From: Streptomyces griseofuscus
Lineage (GTDB): Bacteria; Actinomycetota; Actinomycetes; Streptomycetales; Streptomycetaceae
Assembly (NCBI RefSeq): GCF_014673495.1
Contig: NZ_CP051006.1
Location: 744,001-808,000, forward strand
DNA length: 64,000 bases
Reading direction: 5' to 3'
Made by a program: the position numbers and the translations under genes. Of this stretch, positions 15,347 to 24,043 are shown one piece after another. The first letter of the stretch is position 1, and the number at the start of each line of letters is the position of its first letter. The notes under the pieces are model-generated. The model worked only from the letters and a program-made list of their open reading frames with translations. It did no database searches and was not told the DNA's origin.

Positions 15347-16198
15347 CTAAGGGGCCTCGTCCTCTCCCGGGCCCCCGCTCTCCCCGCCGTCCTCGTGCTC
15401 ATGGCGGCGCAGATGGACCGGCATCACCCAGTGGTGCTCGCAGAACCAGCGGCCGAACAGGGCGCCGCCGTAGATGACGAAACCGACGCCGATCAGCCAG
15501 GACTCCAGGACGAGGACGGTGCCGACCGCGCCGTAGCTCAGGGCGTTGGTGACGATGAGGGGCGTGAAGACGAGGTAGGAGAAGGCGCGCAGCCCGGCGA
15601 GGCCCACCATGGTGGCCAGCGCGCCGGGCAGCAGTTCCCGCCAGCGGACCTGGTCGCCGAGCAGGAAGTGCTGCCCCCACCAGAAGAACAGCACACCGCT
15701 GAGCCCGGACAGCAGGATCCGCTGGGAGCCGTGCAGCGCGGCCTTGGTCGCCACCTCCTGGTAGAGGTAGGCGGTCAGCACGATCAGCCAGGTGGCCTGC
15801 CGCCAGACCCGGTGCCAGGGCCCGGCGGCGAGGCCCCAGATGCGTTCGTAGGCGTTCTGCACGCTGCCCCCGAAGGACACGCCGAACACGGCGAGCAGCA
15901 CGGCGCTCCAGGCGCTGGTGGTGCCGATGACGTTGTGCGGGGGGCTGATGACGTCCGTGACCACGCGCGCGGAGGCGCCGGACAGTCCCATCCCGTCGGT
16001 CAGCCAGGAGGCGAACCCGCCCTGGACCAGCGGATCGGCGGCGGCGACCACGATCAGCAGCGGGGCCAGTGTCACCAGTGCCAGGGTGGCGAAACCCATG
16101 GCCCGGTGCATCAGCTCCAGCTCCCGGCCGTGTGCGAACAGGGCCTGGACGCGGATCCACCGCCAAGCGCGGTGCAGGCCGCGCCGCAACCGACTCAC
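15347..16198 (-). CDS. YihY/BrkB family inner-membrane protein
   Basis: A 283-residue polytopic membrane protein of the YihY/BrkB family; despite the old ribonuclease BN label the family is of uncertain function, possibly transport. About six hydrophobic helices can be read (ATLALVTLAPLLIVVAAA, SAWSAVLLAVFGVSFGGSV, WLIVLTAYLYQEVA, LSGLSGVLFFWWG and others), with the family's conserved YERIWGL segment and an acidic cytoplasmic tail. GTG 16198 has GGGAGG four bases upstream. It converges with the exporter operon and is divergent from the glycosyltransferase gene at 16388. Confidence 0.85.
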   Translation of the reverse strand: MSRLRRGLHRAWRWIRVQALFAHGRELELMHRAMGFATLALVTLAPLLIVVAAADPLVQGGFASWLTDGMGLSGASARVVTDVISPPHNVIGTTSAWSAVLLAVFGVSFGGSVQNAYERIWGLAAGPWHRVWRQATWLIVLTAYLYQEVATKAALHGSQRILLSGLSGVLFFWWGQHFLLGDQVRWRELLPGALATMVGLAGLRAFSYLVFTPLIVTNALSYGAVGTVLVLESWLIGVGFVIYGGALFGRWFCEHHWVMPVHLRRHEHEDGGESGGPGEDEAP

Positions 16199-16387
16199 GG
16201 CACCTCCCGTGCTCACCGCCGCGCGCGTGCGGGTCCGGCGTGAACGCGCGCCTGGCTTCACTCTGGCACGGTCCGGGCGTCCCGCCACGGAGGAGTCGGC
16301 CAGTCGGGTCCATCGAGGCGGCCCGACACGGCCCGACACGGCCCGGCCTGTCCGGTTCGGCCGTCCCGGCCCGGAGAATCGGTCCCC

Positions 16388-17521
16388 GTGTGCGCATCTG
16401 CCGAGGTGCCCCGGCGGCGCCGGACGCTGGTCCTGAGCGCGAGCATGGGGGCGGGACATGACACGGTCGCCGCCGAACTGGCGCGGCGGGCCGGGGGGTA
16501 CGGCCATGAGCCGTACGTCGTCGACGTGCTGACGCTGCTGCCCCGCGGGCTCGGGGCGGGGCTGCGCGGCTGGTACCAGGGGGTGGTCCGGCACGCGCCC
16601 TGGGTGTACGCCGGGGTCTACGACGCGTTCCTGCGCGGCGGCCCGGGCGGCACCCGGCCGAGCGGGGTGCCACTGGCGCGGCTCGCCGGGGAGCGGCTGC
16701 TCACCCTCGTGGACCGGGTGGACGCCGATGTCGTGGTGTCGGTCTTCCATCTGGCCGCCCAGCTGACCGGGCATCTGCGGGCGCGGGGGCGGCTGCGGGT
16801 GCCGAGCGCGGTCTATCTGGTCGATTTCGCCGTGCACCGGCAGTGGCTGCACCCGGGCAACGACCGCTATCTGTGCCTGACGGACGCGGCGGCCCGGGAG
16901 GTGCGCGGGAGCCTCGGGGTGGCGGCCGTGCCGACCGGTCCCGCCGTGGCCCCGCCGTTCTCGGCCCCGGCCCCGGGCGCGGCGCGCTGGCGGGAGCGGT
17001 TCGCCGGTCGTGCGCCCGGCCGGCCGCCGGTGCTGCTGTCCGCGGGTGCCTGGGGAGCGGCGTCCCGGCCGGACGCGACCGCCGCGCTGCTCGCCGGCGC
17101 CGGGTATCTGCCGGTGGTGCTGTGCGGTCGTAACCGGCGGCTGTACGACCGGATCGGCCGGGTTCCCGGGGCGCTCGCCCTCGACTGGGTAGCGGACATG
17201 CCGGGGCTGCTCGGCGCGTCGTACGCCCTGCTGGACAACGCGGCCGGTCAGACCGCTGTCCAGGCCCTCGCCGCCGGGTTGCCGGTGATCGGCTACCGCC
17301 CCTTGCCGGGCCATGGCCTGGAGGGCGTCCACCGGATGGCCGACCTGGGTCTTTCGGCCCTCGCCCCGGACCCGCCCGGCCTGCTGAAGGCCCTGGCCGA
17401 CCTTCCGTCCTGCGGCCCGGCGCGGGCGGCGCAGGCGCGCGCCCTGTTCCGGGCGGACCCGATGGCGGCGGTGGCGGAACTCGCCGAACGCGCCGAACGC
17501 GCCGGCCCCTCGTCTTCCTGA
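16388..17521 (+). CDS. Glycosyltransferase, MGDG synthase/MurG-like
   Basis: A 377-residue GT-B protein. The N-terminal motif SASMGAGHDTVAAELARRA is the Gly-rich start of the diacylglycerol-glycosyltransferase (MGDG synthase/UgtP) family, and the C-terminal half has the donor-binding run ALLDNAAGQTAVQALAAGLP with a conserved-looking GYRPLPGHGLEGVHRM. A membrane-associated role in glycolipid synthesis is likely from family knowledge; the acceptor is unknown. GTG 16388 starts almost without a leader. Its TGA and the stop of the convergent deacetylase abut as TGATCA, with no spacer. Confidence 0.82.
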   Translation: MCASAEVPRRRRTLVLSASMGAGHDTVAAELARRAGGYGHEPYVVDVLTLLPRGLGAGLRGWYQGVVRHAPWVYAGVYDAFLRGGPGGTRPSGVPLARLAGERLLTLVDRVDADVVVSVFHLAAQLTGHLRARGRLRVPSAVYLVDFAVHRQWLHPGNDRYLCLTDAAAREVRGSLGVAAVPTGPAVAPPFSAPAPGAARWRERFAGRAPGRPPVLLSAGAWGAASRPDATAALLAGAGYLPVVLCGRNRRLYDRIGRVPGALALDWVADMPGLLGASYALLDNAAGQTAVQALAAGLPVIGYRPLPGHGLEGVHRMADLGLSALAPDPPGLLKALADLPSCGPARAAQARALFRADPMAAVAELAERAERAGPSSS

Positions 17522-18283
17522 TCAGCCGATCCCGTGCTCCCCCAGCGGCCCGACCGCCAGCCCCGCCTCCCGGCAGTCCCCGACGATGCCCGGCAGGGCG
17601 TCGAGGGCCGCTCGCCAGCAGCCGGGCGCGGACTGCCGGTCCGAGTCGTGGAGCAGGATCGTGCCGCCGCCCCGCAGCTGCGCGGTCACCAGGGCGTGCA
17701 CCGACCGCGGGGTGGCGTCCGCGCGCCAGTCCTTGCCCCAGGCGGACCACAGGACCGGGCGCAGCCCGGCGCGCCGGGCGGCCAGCCAGCGGGGGGAGGT
17801 GAGGATGCCGTACGGCGGCCGGTACCAGCGGGGGCTGCGGCCGGTGAGGTCGTGGACGGCGCGGGCGGTGCGGGCGACGCCCTCGCGTTCGCGGGCGAGG
17901 GCGGGGTGCCAGGGCCGGTCGTGGCGCCAGCCGTGCACCGCGATCTCGTGCCCGCGCCGTGCGGTCTCCGCGACCAGCGCGGGATGGCGCACCGCGTGTT
18001 CGCCGAGCACGAAGAAGGTGGCGCGCACGCCGAGTCCGTCCAGCGCGTCCAGGAAGCGCGGCGTGGCGACCGGGTCGGGGCCGTCGTCGAAGGTCAGGGC
18101 GACATGGTGGGGCGCTCCGGTGCCCGCGAGCCGGGGGAACAGCGGCAGCCGTACGGCGGGCAGCCAGGTGGCGGCCGGGCCGACATGGGCGCCCACCAGC
18201 CCGAGCGGCAGCAGCGCGGCGGCCGTACCCAGGGCGCGCGCCGACGGCCGGGGAGCCCGCCAGGGGATCAGGTGTTCACTCAC
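17522..18283 (-). CDS. Polysaccharide deacetylase (NodB homology)
   Basis: A 253-residue carbohydrate esterase family 4 protein that should remove acetyl groups from cell-wall or exopolysaccharide GlcNAc. The NodB motifs are ALTFDDGPDP (catalytic and metal Asp), HEIAVHGWRHD (metal His), WYRPPYGI and ILLHDSD. An N-terminal hydrophobic stretch (LGTAAALLPLGLVGAHVG) could be a signal or anchor helix. GTG 18283 overlaps the upstream transporter's stop by eight bases; GTG 18301 is an alternative. Together with the DMT transporter and SDR upstream it forms a three-gene minus-strand unit. Confidence 0.88.
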   Translation of the reverse strand: MSEHLIPWRAPRPSARALGTAAALLPLGLVGAHVGPAATWLPAVRLPLFPRLAGTGAPHHVALTFDDGPDPVATPRFLDALDGLGVRATFFVLGEHAVRHPALVAETARRGHEIAVHGWRHDRPWHPALAREREGVARTARAVHDLTGRSPRWYRPPYGILTSPRWLAARRAGLRPVLWSAWGKDWRADATPRSVHALVTAQLRGGGTILLHDSDRQSAPGCWRAALDALPGIVGDCREAGLAVGPLGEHGIG

Positions 18284-19187
18284 GGCGGGTCCGGACCTCA
18301 CTGCCGTCCGGCTCGGCGGGTGCGTCCCAACCGCGCCCGGCGGAGAGCGTGTTGGCCAGTCCGATGCTGCCCGCGCCGATCAGCACGATGCCGATGGCCT
18401 CGGGGATCATCCGCAGCCCGAGCTGTACGGACTCCTCGAACAGCGCCCAGCCGAGCGCCACGCTGGTGAGCGCGTCGCCCAGGGTGAGCGCGGGCTGGGA
18501 GGCGGCCAGCGATCCGGCGCCGAGCGCGCTCTGGAGCAGCAGGAAGGCGACCAGCCCGACGGCGGCGGTGGCGTACGGCGACCAGTGGGAGAACATCACG
18601 CCCGGCCCCAGCCGCAGCCGTCCCACGCTCTCCTTGAGCAGCGCGGCGGTGGTCGCGAAGGACACGGCGGAGGCGAGGCCCAGCAGCGCCGCGCGGGCGG
18701 GCCCCCGTACCGTACGGGCGGCCAGCACCAGCAGCAGGACGACGGCGCAGGCCACCCCGCCCGCCATGAGCCAGGCCCGGGAGGTGGCGTCGTCGCGGCC
18801 CGGGCGTGGCGCGGCCGAGAGCAGGAAGACGGCCAGCCCCACGGCGAGCGCGACGAACGCCAGCCAGGTGCGGCCGCCCGGGCGGCGCCGGAAGACGAGG
18901 CCGCCCACGATCAGCGTGAACAGCAGCTCGGTGGCGAGCAGCGGCTGGACCAGCGAGAGACTGCCCACGGCCAGTGCCCAGCCCTGCATGACGGCGGACA
19001 GCATCAGCAGGGCGACTCCGGCCAGCCAGTCCGGGCGCCGCAGCAGTCGCCGCAGCCCCCGCAGCAGCGCGCCGGGGCCGCCGGGTTCCGCGGGGGTGTC
19101 CACCGCGGCGGCCCGGCGTTGCAGCACCGAGGAGGCGGCGTTCGCAAGCGCCGAGCACAGGGCGAGGCCGACCGGGAGGGCGAGCAC
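18276..19187 (-). CDS. DMT superfamily (EamA-like) membrane transporter
   Basis: A 303-residue protein with about ten hydrophobic helices arranged as two five-helix halves, as in the drug/metabolite transporter superfamily. The N-terminal half begins VGLALCSALANAASSVLQRR and the C-terminal half ends with VALGWALFEESVQLGLRMIPEAIGIVLI, where the LGWALFEE segment is characteristic. The substrate is unknown. It starts seven bases after the SDR stop and overlaps the deacetylase start, pointing to one operon. Confidence 0.85.
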   Translation of the reverse strand: MLALPVGLALCSALANAASSVLQRRAAAVDTPAEPGGPGALLRGLRRLLRRPDWLAGVALLMLSAVMQGWALAVGSLSLVQPLLATELLFTLIVGGLVFRRRPGGRTWLAFVALAVGLAVFLLSAAPRPGRDDATSRAWLMAGGVACAVVLLLVLAARTVRGPARAALLGLASAVSFATTAALLKESVGRLRLGPGVMFSHWSPYATAAVGLVAFLLLQSALGAGSLAASQPALTLGDALTSVALGWALFEESVQLGLRMIPEAIGIVLIGAGSIGLANTLSAGRGWDAPAEPDGSEVRTRRE

Positions 19188-19193
19188 GGGCGC

Positions 19194-20045
19194 TCACCCG
19201 AAGCGGGCGGCGAGCCGCCGGTAGAGCCCCGGCGCGGCGCCGCGCACCCGGGCGGGCAGCCGCAGCCAGCCGGGCACGTACACCTCGTCGGTGCCGCGCC
19301 GTACGGCGGTGAGCACGGCGTCCGCGACCCGCTCGGGCGGCACCGGGCGGGGCCAGGTGCGCCGGTAGGGGGCGCCGCGCCGGTCGAAGAAGGCGGTGTC
19401 GACCACGCCGGGGACCACATGGGTGACGCCGACGCCGGTGCCGCGCAGTTCGTAGCGCAGCGCGTCGGCGAAGGCGGCCACGGCGGCCTTGACCGCGGAG
19501 TACACCGCCTCGCCGCGCACGCCCACACTGCCCGCGACGGAGCCGAGCAGCACGATCCGTCCGGAGCCGGCCGCGACCATGTGGGGCAGCAGTCCGCGGA
19601 CGAGGTGCAGGGTGGCGAGCAGATCGGTGCCGACCAGTTCGTCGATGCGGGCGCGGGGCATACCGGTGAAATCGCCGGCCCAGCCGACACCGGCGCCCGC
19701 CACGAGCAGGTCCACGCGGCCCAGGTGGTCGAGGGCGGTCTCGGTCACCCGGCGGTCGGCGCCGGGCCAGCTGAGGTCGGCGGCGACGGTCAGCGCCGAT
19801 GTCCCGGCGGCCACCTGCTCCAGACGGGTGAGGTCGCGGCCGTTGAGCACCAGCCGCCAGTCGCCGTCGGCGGCCAGCCGACGTGCCACGGCCGCGCCGA
19901 TACCGGAGGAGGCGCCGGTCACCAGGGCCGTGCGGCGAGGTGCCCGCTGATCGGCGGGCCGGGCGCCGGGATCCGCCGCCGGGCCGGACTTCGTCACCGG
20001 CCGAGCGCGGTTCGACGGTCCTGCGGGGGACGGGGCGTGGGACAT
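19194..20045 (-). CDS. SDR family oxidoreductase
   Basis: A 283-residue classical short-chain dehydrogenase. An extra N-terminal tail of about 35 residues precedes the cofactor motif TALVTGASSGIGAAVARRL; the catalytic Tyr and Lys are in YSAVKAAVAAF, with Ser in IVLLGSVAGSVG. An NADP preference is suggested by NGRDLTRLEQ after beta-2. ATG 20045 is preferred because GAGG lies about eight bases upstream and longer frames lack a site. First gene of the SDR-transporter-deacetylase unit and divergent from the MFS pump, with the two inverted-repeat operators between them. Confidence 0.9.
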   Translation of the reverse strand: MSHAPSPAGPSNRARPVTKSGPAADPGARPADQRAPRRTALVTGASSGIGAAVARRLAADGDWRLVLNGRDLTRLEQVAAGTSALTVAADLSWPGADRRVTETALDHLGRVDLLVAGAGVGWAGDFTGMPRARIDELVGTDLLATLHLVRGLLPHMVAAGSGRIVLLGSVAGSVGVRGEAVYSAVKAAVAAFADALRYELRGTGVGVTHVVPGVVDTAFFDRRGAPYRRTWPRPVPPERVADAVLTAVRRGTDEVYVPGWLRLPARVRGAAPGLYRRLAARFG

Positions 20046-20214
20046 GGTGGCGACCTCATCGCGACGGCGTGCGGGATCCGCGAGCTCCTGGGCCGAACCT
20101 CGCGGTGTATCCAGGGCGCCACATCCGGATACTCCGCGCACGTGGAAGCGGCGCGGACGGGGCCCCGGGCGGGCCCGCGCCGTCGCCGGGCGGTGCGCCT
20201 TTCCGGGCGCGACA

Positions 20215-20274
20215 GCGAAACGTTGCCGTTTCGCTCAAGCTGGTCTAGCCTCGACGCGTACGAAACCGTTTCGT
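20215..20274. promoter_or_regulatory. Twin inverted-repeat operators over the MFS promoter
   Basis: GCGAAACG-TTGC-CGTTTCGC (20215-20234) is a perfect 8-bp inverted repeat, and ACGAAAC-C-GTTTCGT (20260-20274) is a related 7-bp one. Their centres are about 42 bp apart, four helical turns. A possible promoter, TTGCCG (20223-20228) and TAGCCT (20246-20251) with 17-bp spacing, starts inside the first repeat. The CGAAAC half-site and placement suit a TetR-family repressor, but no regulator gene is adjacent. Confidence 0.65.
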
Positions 20275-20327
20275 TTATGTACGCCGTATGACTCGCGCGT
20301 GAACGACTTCCCTGGAGTGGTTCCCCC

Positions 20328-21830
20328 ATGTCCCAAAAGACCCTGACCGACGATCCCCGAACGGGGACCGGGACGGCGCCGCACGATGCCTCGCCCCGTC
20401 GCTGGTGGATCCTCGCGGTGATCGCCGTCGCCCAGCTGATGGTGGTCCTCGACGCCACGATCGTGAACATCGCCCTGCCCTCCGCCCAGCGCGACCTCGG
20501 CTTCTCCGACGGCAACCGGCAGTGGATCGTCACCGCCTACGCGCTGGCCTTCGCCTCGCTGCTGCTGCTCGGCGGCCGCATCGCCGATCTGTTCGGCCGC
20601 AAGCCCGCCTTCCTCGTCGGCGTCGTCGGCTTCGCCGGGGCCTCCGCGCTGGGCGGCGCCGCCAACGGCTTCACCATGCTGGTCACCGCCCGCGCCCTCC
20701 AGGGCGCCTTCGGCGCGCTGCTCGCACCGGCCGCGCTCTCCCTGCTCAACACCACGTTCACCGACGCCCGCGAGCGGGCCCGCGCGTTCAGCGTCTACGG
20801 CGCGATCGCCGGCGCCGGCGGCGCGGTCGGCCTATTGCTCGGCGGGCTGCTCACCGACGCCCTGGACTGGCGCTGGACGCTGTACGTGAACGTGGCCATC
20901 GCGGTCATCGCCTTCGCGGGCGGCTGGATCCTGCTCGGCAACCACCGCGACGCGAGCCACGCCAAGCTGGACGTGCCGGGCACGGTCCTGGTCGCCGCCG
21001 GACTCTTCTCCGTGGTCTACGGCTTCTCCAACGCCGAGAGCCACCACTGGCACTCCCCGCTGACCTGGGGCTTCCTGCTCGCCGGCGCCCTGCTGCTCGC
21101 CGCGTTCGCCTGGTGGCAGACCCGTGCCGCGCACCCCTTGCTGCCGCTGCGGATCCTGCTGGACCGCGACCGGGCCGCCTCCTTCCTCGCCGTGCTGATC
21201 ACCGGCGCCGGCATGTTCGGCGTGTTCCTCTTCCTCACCTACTACCTCCAGCTCAACCTCGGTTTCAGCCCCACCAAAACCGGTGTGGCGTTCCTGCCGA
21301 TGGTCGGCGCGCTGATGGTGGCGGCGCAGCTGGGCACCACGCTCCTGGTGCCGCGGCTCGGCCCGAAGGCGGTCATCCCGCTGGGCTTCGCCATCGCGAT
21401 GGCGGGCATGGCCTGGCTGACCGGTATCGGCCTCGGCTCGCACTACAGCACCGCCGTGCTGCCGCAGCTGATCGTGGCGGGCTTCGGCCTCGGTCTCGTG
21501 ATGCCGCCCGCGATGCAGCTGGCCACCGGCGGGGTCGCCGCCGAGGACGCGGGCGTGGCCTCCGCGAGCGTCAACGCCATGCAGCAGGTGGGCGGCTCGG
21601 TCGGTACGGCCCTGCTGAACACCCTCGCGACCAGCGCCGCCACGCACTATGTGGCCGGTCGTGACGCCACCAGCAAGCTGGTCCAGGCGCAGGCCACGAT
21701 CGAGAGCTACACCACCGCCTTCTGGTGGTCGGCGGGCTTCTTCGCCGCGGGTGCGGTGCTGGCCTTCCTGCTCTACCGGCGCGGGGTGCCGCGGCAGGAC
21801 GCGGGCGCGGCGACGGTCGTCCATATGTGA
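20328..21830 (+). CDS. MFS drug-efflux transporter, DHA2 (14-TMS) type
   Basis: A 500-residue proton-driven efflux pump of the EmrB/QacA group. Family motifs are clear: motif D1 in LDATIVNIALPSAQRDLGFSD, motif A in GGRIADLFGRKPAF, motif C in AIAGAGGAVGLLLGGLLTD and a late LVMPPAMQLATGG. About 14 hydrophobic helices fit the length. The start ATG is the only one before the first helix, and the leader carries two inverted-repeat operators, so expression is probably induced by an exported compound. A strong hairpin follows 120 bp after the stop. Confidence 0.93.
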   Translation: MSQKTLTDDPRTGTGTAPHDASPRRWWILAVIAVAQLMVVLDATIVNIALPSAQRDLGFSDGNRQWIVTAYALAFASLLLLGGRIADLFGRKPAFLVGVVGFAGASALGGAANGFTMLVTARALQGAFGALLAPAALSLLNTTFTDARERARAFSVYGAIAGAGGAVGLLLGGLLTDALDWRWTLYVNVAIAVIAFAGGWILLGNHRDASHAKLDVPGTVLVAAGLFSVVYGFSNAESHHWHSPLTWGFLLAGALLLAAFAWWQTRAAHPLLPLRILLDRDRAASFLAVLITGAGMFGVFLFLTYYLQLNLGFSPTKTGVAFLPMVGALMVAAQLGTTLLVPRLGPKAVIPLGFAIAMAGMAWLTGIGLGSHYSTAVLPQLIVAGFGLGLVMPPAMQLATGGVAAEDAGVASASVNAMQQVGGSVGTALLNTLATSAATHYVAGRDATSKLVQAQATIESYTTAFWWSAGFFAAGAVLAFLLYRRGVPRQDAGAATVVHM

Positions 21831-21950
21831 GGCCACCCGGCCGCATGACGTGGGGCCACCCGGCCGCATGCGAGGCCACCTGGTCCGGCGCGGAGCCGCC
21901 GAGGGCCATCCAGCCAGGAGGCCACCGAGCCGAGAGGCCACCCGAGCCGA
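21831..21950. repeat. Degenerate GGCCAC-containing direct repeats
   Basis: A 17-bp unit starting GGCCACCCGGCC occurs exactly at 21831-21847 and 21854-21870 (23-bp period). Further variants sharing GGCCAC follow near 21874, 21920 and 21936. The cluster fills the space between the MFS stop and its terminator and has no reading frame with codon bias. Confidence 0.65.
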
Positions 21951-21982
21951 GGGGCCGCCGTCCGCAGGGAGACGGCGGCCCC
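21951..21982 (+). terminator. Strong hairpin after the MFS gene
   Basis: A perfect 12-bp stem, GGGGCCGCCGTC/GACGGCGGCCCC, with an 8-nt loop and no T-tract, as is common for Streptomyces terminators. It separates the MFS gene from the operon starting at 22121. Confidence 0.75.
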
Positions 21983-22120
21983 TCGCCCATGTCCCGGGGA
22001 CGGCGCGGGCGCACGCCGGAGCCCGCGCCGGGGGCCCGCGCGTGGGCGGGGCCGTACCGGGTAATCGGATGCAGATCAGAAAGAGACCCACGGGGATGAC
22101 CCCTACGGGAAGGAGACAGC

Positions 22121-22312
22121 ATGTCCGGCGGGAACGACCACGGCAAGCGGCCCGAGACGGCGCTGGAGGAGGTGCTGCACGAGGCCGAGCAGGCCGAGCT
22201 GCGCGGCGAGAAGCGCCACGACGAGGGCGAGGCCGGGGATGCCATCTCCCCGAACACACAGGCCCAGGAACAGGCGAGCGGCGACCGGACGGCACCCAGG
22301 CGGCGGCACTGA
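22121..22312 (+). CDS. Small acidic hypothetical protein (63 aa)
   Basis: Not recognised. It starts at ATG with AAGGAG about five bases upstream, a good site that supports translation. The protein is highly charged, Glu/Lys/Gln-rich (ETALEEVLHEAEQAELRGEK), probably helical or disordered, with no Cys and no membrane segment. The heme-oxygenase-like gene starts 28 bp after the stop on the same strand. Confidence 0.6.
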   Translation: MSGGNDHGKRPETALEEVLHEAEQAELRGEKRHDEGEAGDAISPNTQAQEQASGDRTAPRRRH

Positions 22313-22340
22313 CCTGCCCGGATCCGGGTACCCGACCGCC

Positions 22341-23354
22341 ATGAACCCACGAGGACCCGAGCTGCCGCCCGCACGGGGCCCGCTGTCCGCCGCGCTCGTC
22401 GAATACCTGCGCGGCACCGGACCGCTCCCCGGCCCCACCGACCCCGGGGACCCCTACGGGGACGACCCGCAGCTCGCCCTGTACCTCTGCTACGAGCTGC
22501 ACTACCGCGGCTTCGCGGGCGTGCCCGACGAGGCCGAGTGGGACCCGGACCTGCTGCGTCTGCGGGCCGCCCTTGAGCACCGCTTCCTGGCCGCGCTGCG
22601 CGCGGACACCCCGGGGCACGCGAGCCTGGACGACGCGCTCGGCGCGCTCCTGGTGGAACCGGCCGAGGGCACCGGCGTCACGCATTTCCTGTGCGCCGAG
22701 GGCGAGTTGTGGCAGCTGCGCGAGTACGCGGCGCAGCGCTCCCTGTACCACCTGAAGGAGGCGGACCCGCACGCCTGGGTGCTGCCCCGGCTGTGGGGCC
22801 GGGCGAAGGCGGCGATGGCGGCGGTGGAGTACGACGAGTTCGGCGGCGGCCGGGCCGAGCGGGTGCACGCGCGTCTGTTCGCCGACCTGATGCGGGACCT
22901 GGGCCTGGACACCGCGTACGGCCGCCATCTGGACGCGGCACCCGCCGAGATGCTGGCCGTCGTCAACCTGATGTCGCTGTTCGGCCTGCACCGCGCGCTG
23001 CGGGGCGCGCTGGTCGGCCACTTCGCGGACGTGGAGATCACCTCCTCCCCCGGCTCCCGGCGGCTCGCCGAGGCGCTGCGCCGCACCGGCGCGGGAGCGG
23101 CCGCGCAGTTCTTCTACGACGAGCACGTGGAGGCGGACGCGGTGCACGAACAGGTGGTCCGGCACGAGGTGATCGGCGGACTGCTGGAGGAGGAACCGGA
23201 GTTGGCCCAGGACATCGCCTTCGGCATCGACGCGACCGAGTATCTGGAGGACCGGCTCGCCCGGCGGCTGCTCGCCGACTGGCGCGCGGGCAGGTCCTCG
23301 CTGCGCGTCCCACTCGCCCAGCCGGACACGCTGGAAGAGCCGTGCGCGACATGA
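22341..23354 (+). CDS. Heme-oxygenase-like iron-containing redox enzyme
   Basis: A 337-residue, almost all-helical protein of the family annotated as iron-containing redox enzyme (heme-oxygenase-like diiron fold, TENA/CADD-related). Candidate metal ligands are E and H in VEYDEFGGGRAERVHARLF and D/E and H in DEHVEADAVHEQVVRHEV, in the spacing used by HDO-type diiron proteins. It has no membrane segment. Its stop overlaps the ATG of the methyltransferase (ATGA), and a CDGSH protein follows, so the three are co-translated. A redox or iron-linked modification reaction is inferred; the substrate is unknown. Confidence 0.85.
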   Translation: MNPRGPELPPARGPLSAALVEYLRGTGPLPGPTDPGDPYGDDPQLALYLCYELHYRGFAGVPDEAEWDPDLLRLRAALEHRFLAALRADTPGHASLDDALGALLVEPAEGTGVTHFLCAEGELWQLREYAAQRSLYHLKEADPHAWVLPRLWGRAKAAMAAVEYDEFGGGRAERVHARLFADLMRDLGLDTAYGRHLDAAPAEMLAVVNLMSLFGLHRALRGALVGHFADVEITSSPGSRRLAEALRRTGAGAAAQFFYDEHVEADAVHEQVVRHEVIGGLLEEEPELAQDIAFGIDATEYLEDRLARRLLADWRAGRSSLRVPLAQPDTLEEPCAT

Positions 23355-24043
23355 CCCATATTTCTGCGATGTCCGGGTACTCGCGTCACGTGATCGCTTT
23401 GCTGATTCCGGGCGTCTACGCCCCCCAGGACGACACCGCGCTGCTGGCCGAGGCCCTGCGCGAGGAGGCGGTGCCCGGCGGGGCGCGGGTGCTCGACGTG
23501 GGCACCGGGAGCGGGGCGCTGGCACTCGCGGCGGCCCGGCGGGGTGCCGAGGTGACCGCGGTGGACGTGTCCCGGCGTGCGGTGTGGACGGCCCGGCTGA
23601 ACGCCCTGCTGTTCCGGCTGCCGGTACGGATCCGGCGCGGCGACCTCTTCGCACCGGCGCGCGGACGGTCGTACGACGTGATCCTCGCGAACCCGCCCTA
23701 CGTCCCCGCCCCGCACGGCGGCCGCGGTCCGCGCGGCCGGTCCCGGGCCTGGGACGCGGGCCATGACGGGCGGCTGCTGCTGGACCGGATCTGCCGGGAG
23801 GCGCCCGCGCTGCTGGCGCCCCGGGGCGTGCTGCTGATCGTGCAGTCGGTGCTCAGCGATCCCGGGCGCACCCTGGAACTGCTGCGCGGCGCGGGCCTGA
23901 AGGCCGCGGTGGTGCGGCGGCGCTGGATCGCGCTGGGCCCCGTACTGCGCTCCCGGGAGGAGTGGCTGCGCCGACGGGGGCTGCTCGCACCGCACGAGAG
24001 AACGGAAGAGCTGGTGGTGATCCGTGCCGAACGAACCCGCTGA
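23351..24043 (+). CDS. SAM-dependent methyltransferase, HemK/PrmC-like
   Basis: A 230-residue class I methyltransferase. The SAM-binding motif is VLDVGTGSGALALAAA (about residues 46-61) with the acidic loop VTAVDVSRRAV, and motif IV reads ILANPPYVP, the NPPY signature of enzymes that methylate planar amide or amino nitrogens (HemK/PrmC, N6-adenine enzymes). It lacks the helical N-terminal domain of PrmC and so resembles the shorter HemK2-like type. It overlaps the gene before by four bases and the CDGSH gene after by twenty. Confidence 0.88.
   Translation: MTHISAMSGYSRHVIALLIPGVYAPQDDTALLAEALREEAVPGGARVLDVGTGSGALALAAARRGAEVTAVDVSRRAVWTARLNALLFRLPVRIRRGDLFAPARGRSYDVILANPPYVPAPHGGRGPRGRSRAWDAGHDGRLLLDRICREAPALLAPRGVLLIVQSVLSDPGRTLELLRGAGLKAAVVRRRWIALGPVLRSREEWLRRRGLLAPHERTEELVVIRAERTR

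Noticed and set aside
16321..16350. Short CGGCCCGACA direct repeats before the glycosyltransferase gene
   Set aside because: Two copies of a low-complexity GC-rich decamer with no clear promoter relation; too likely by chance.
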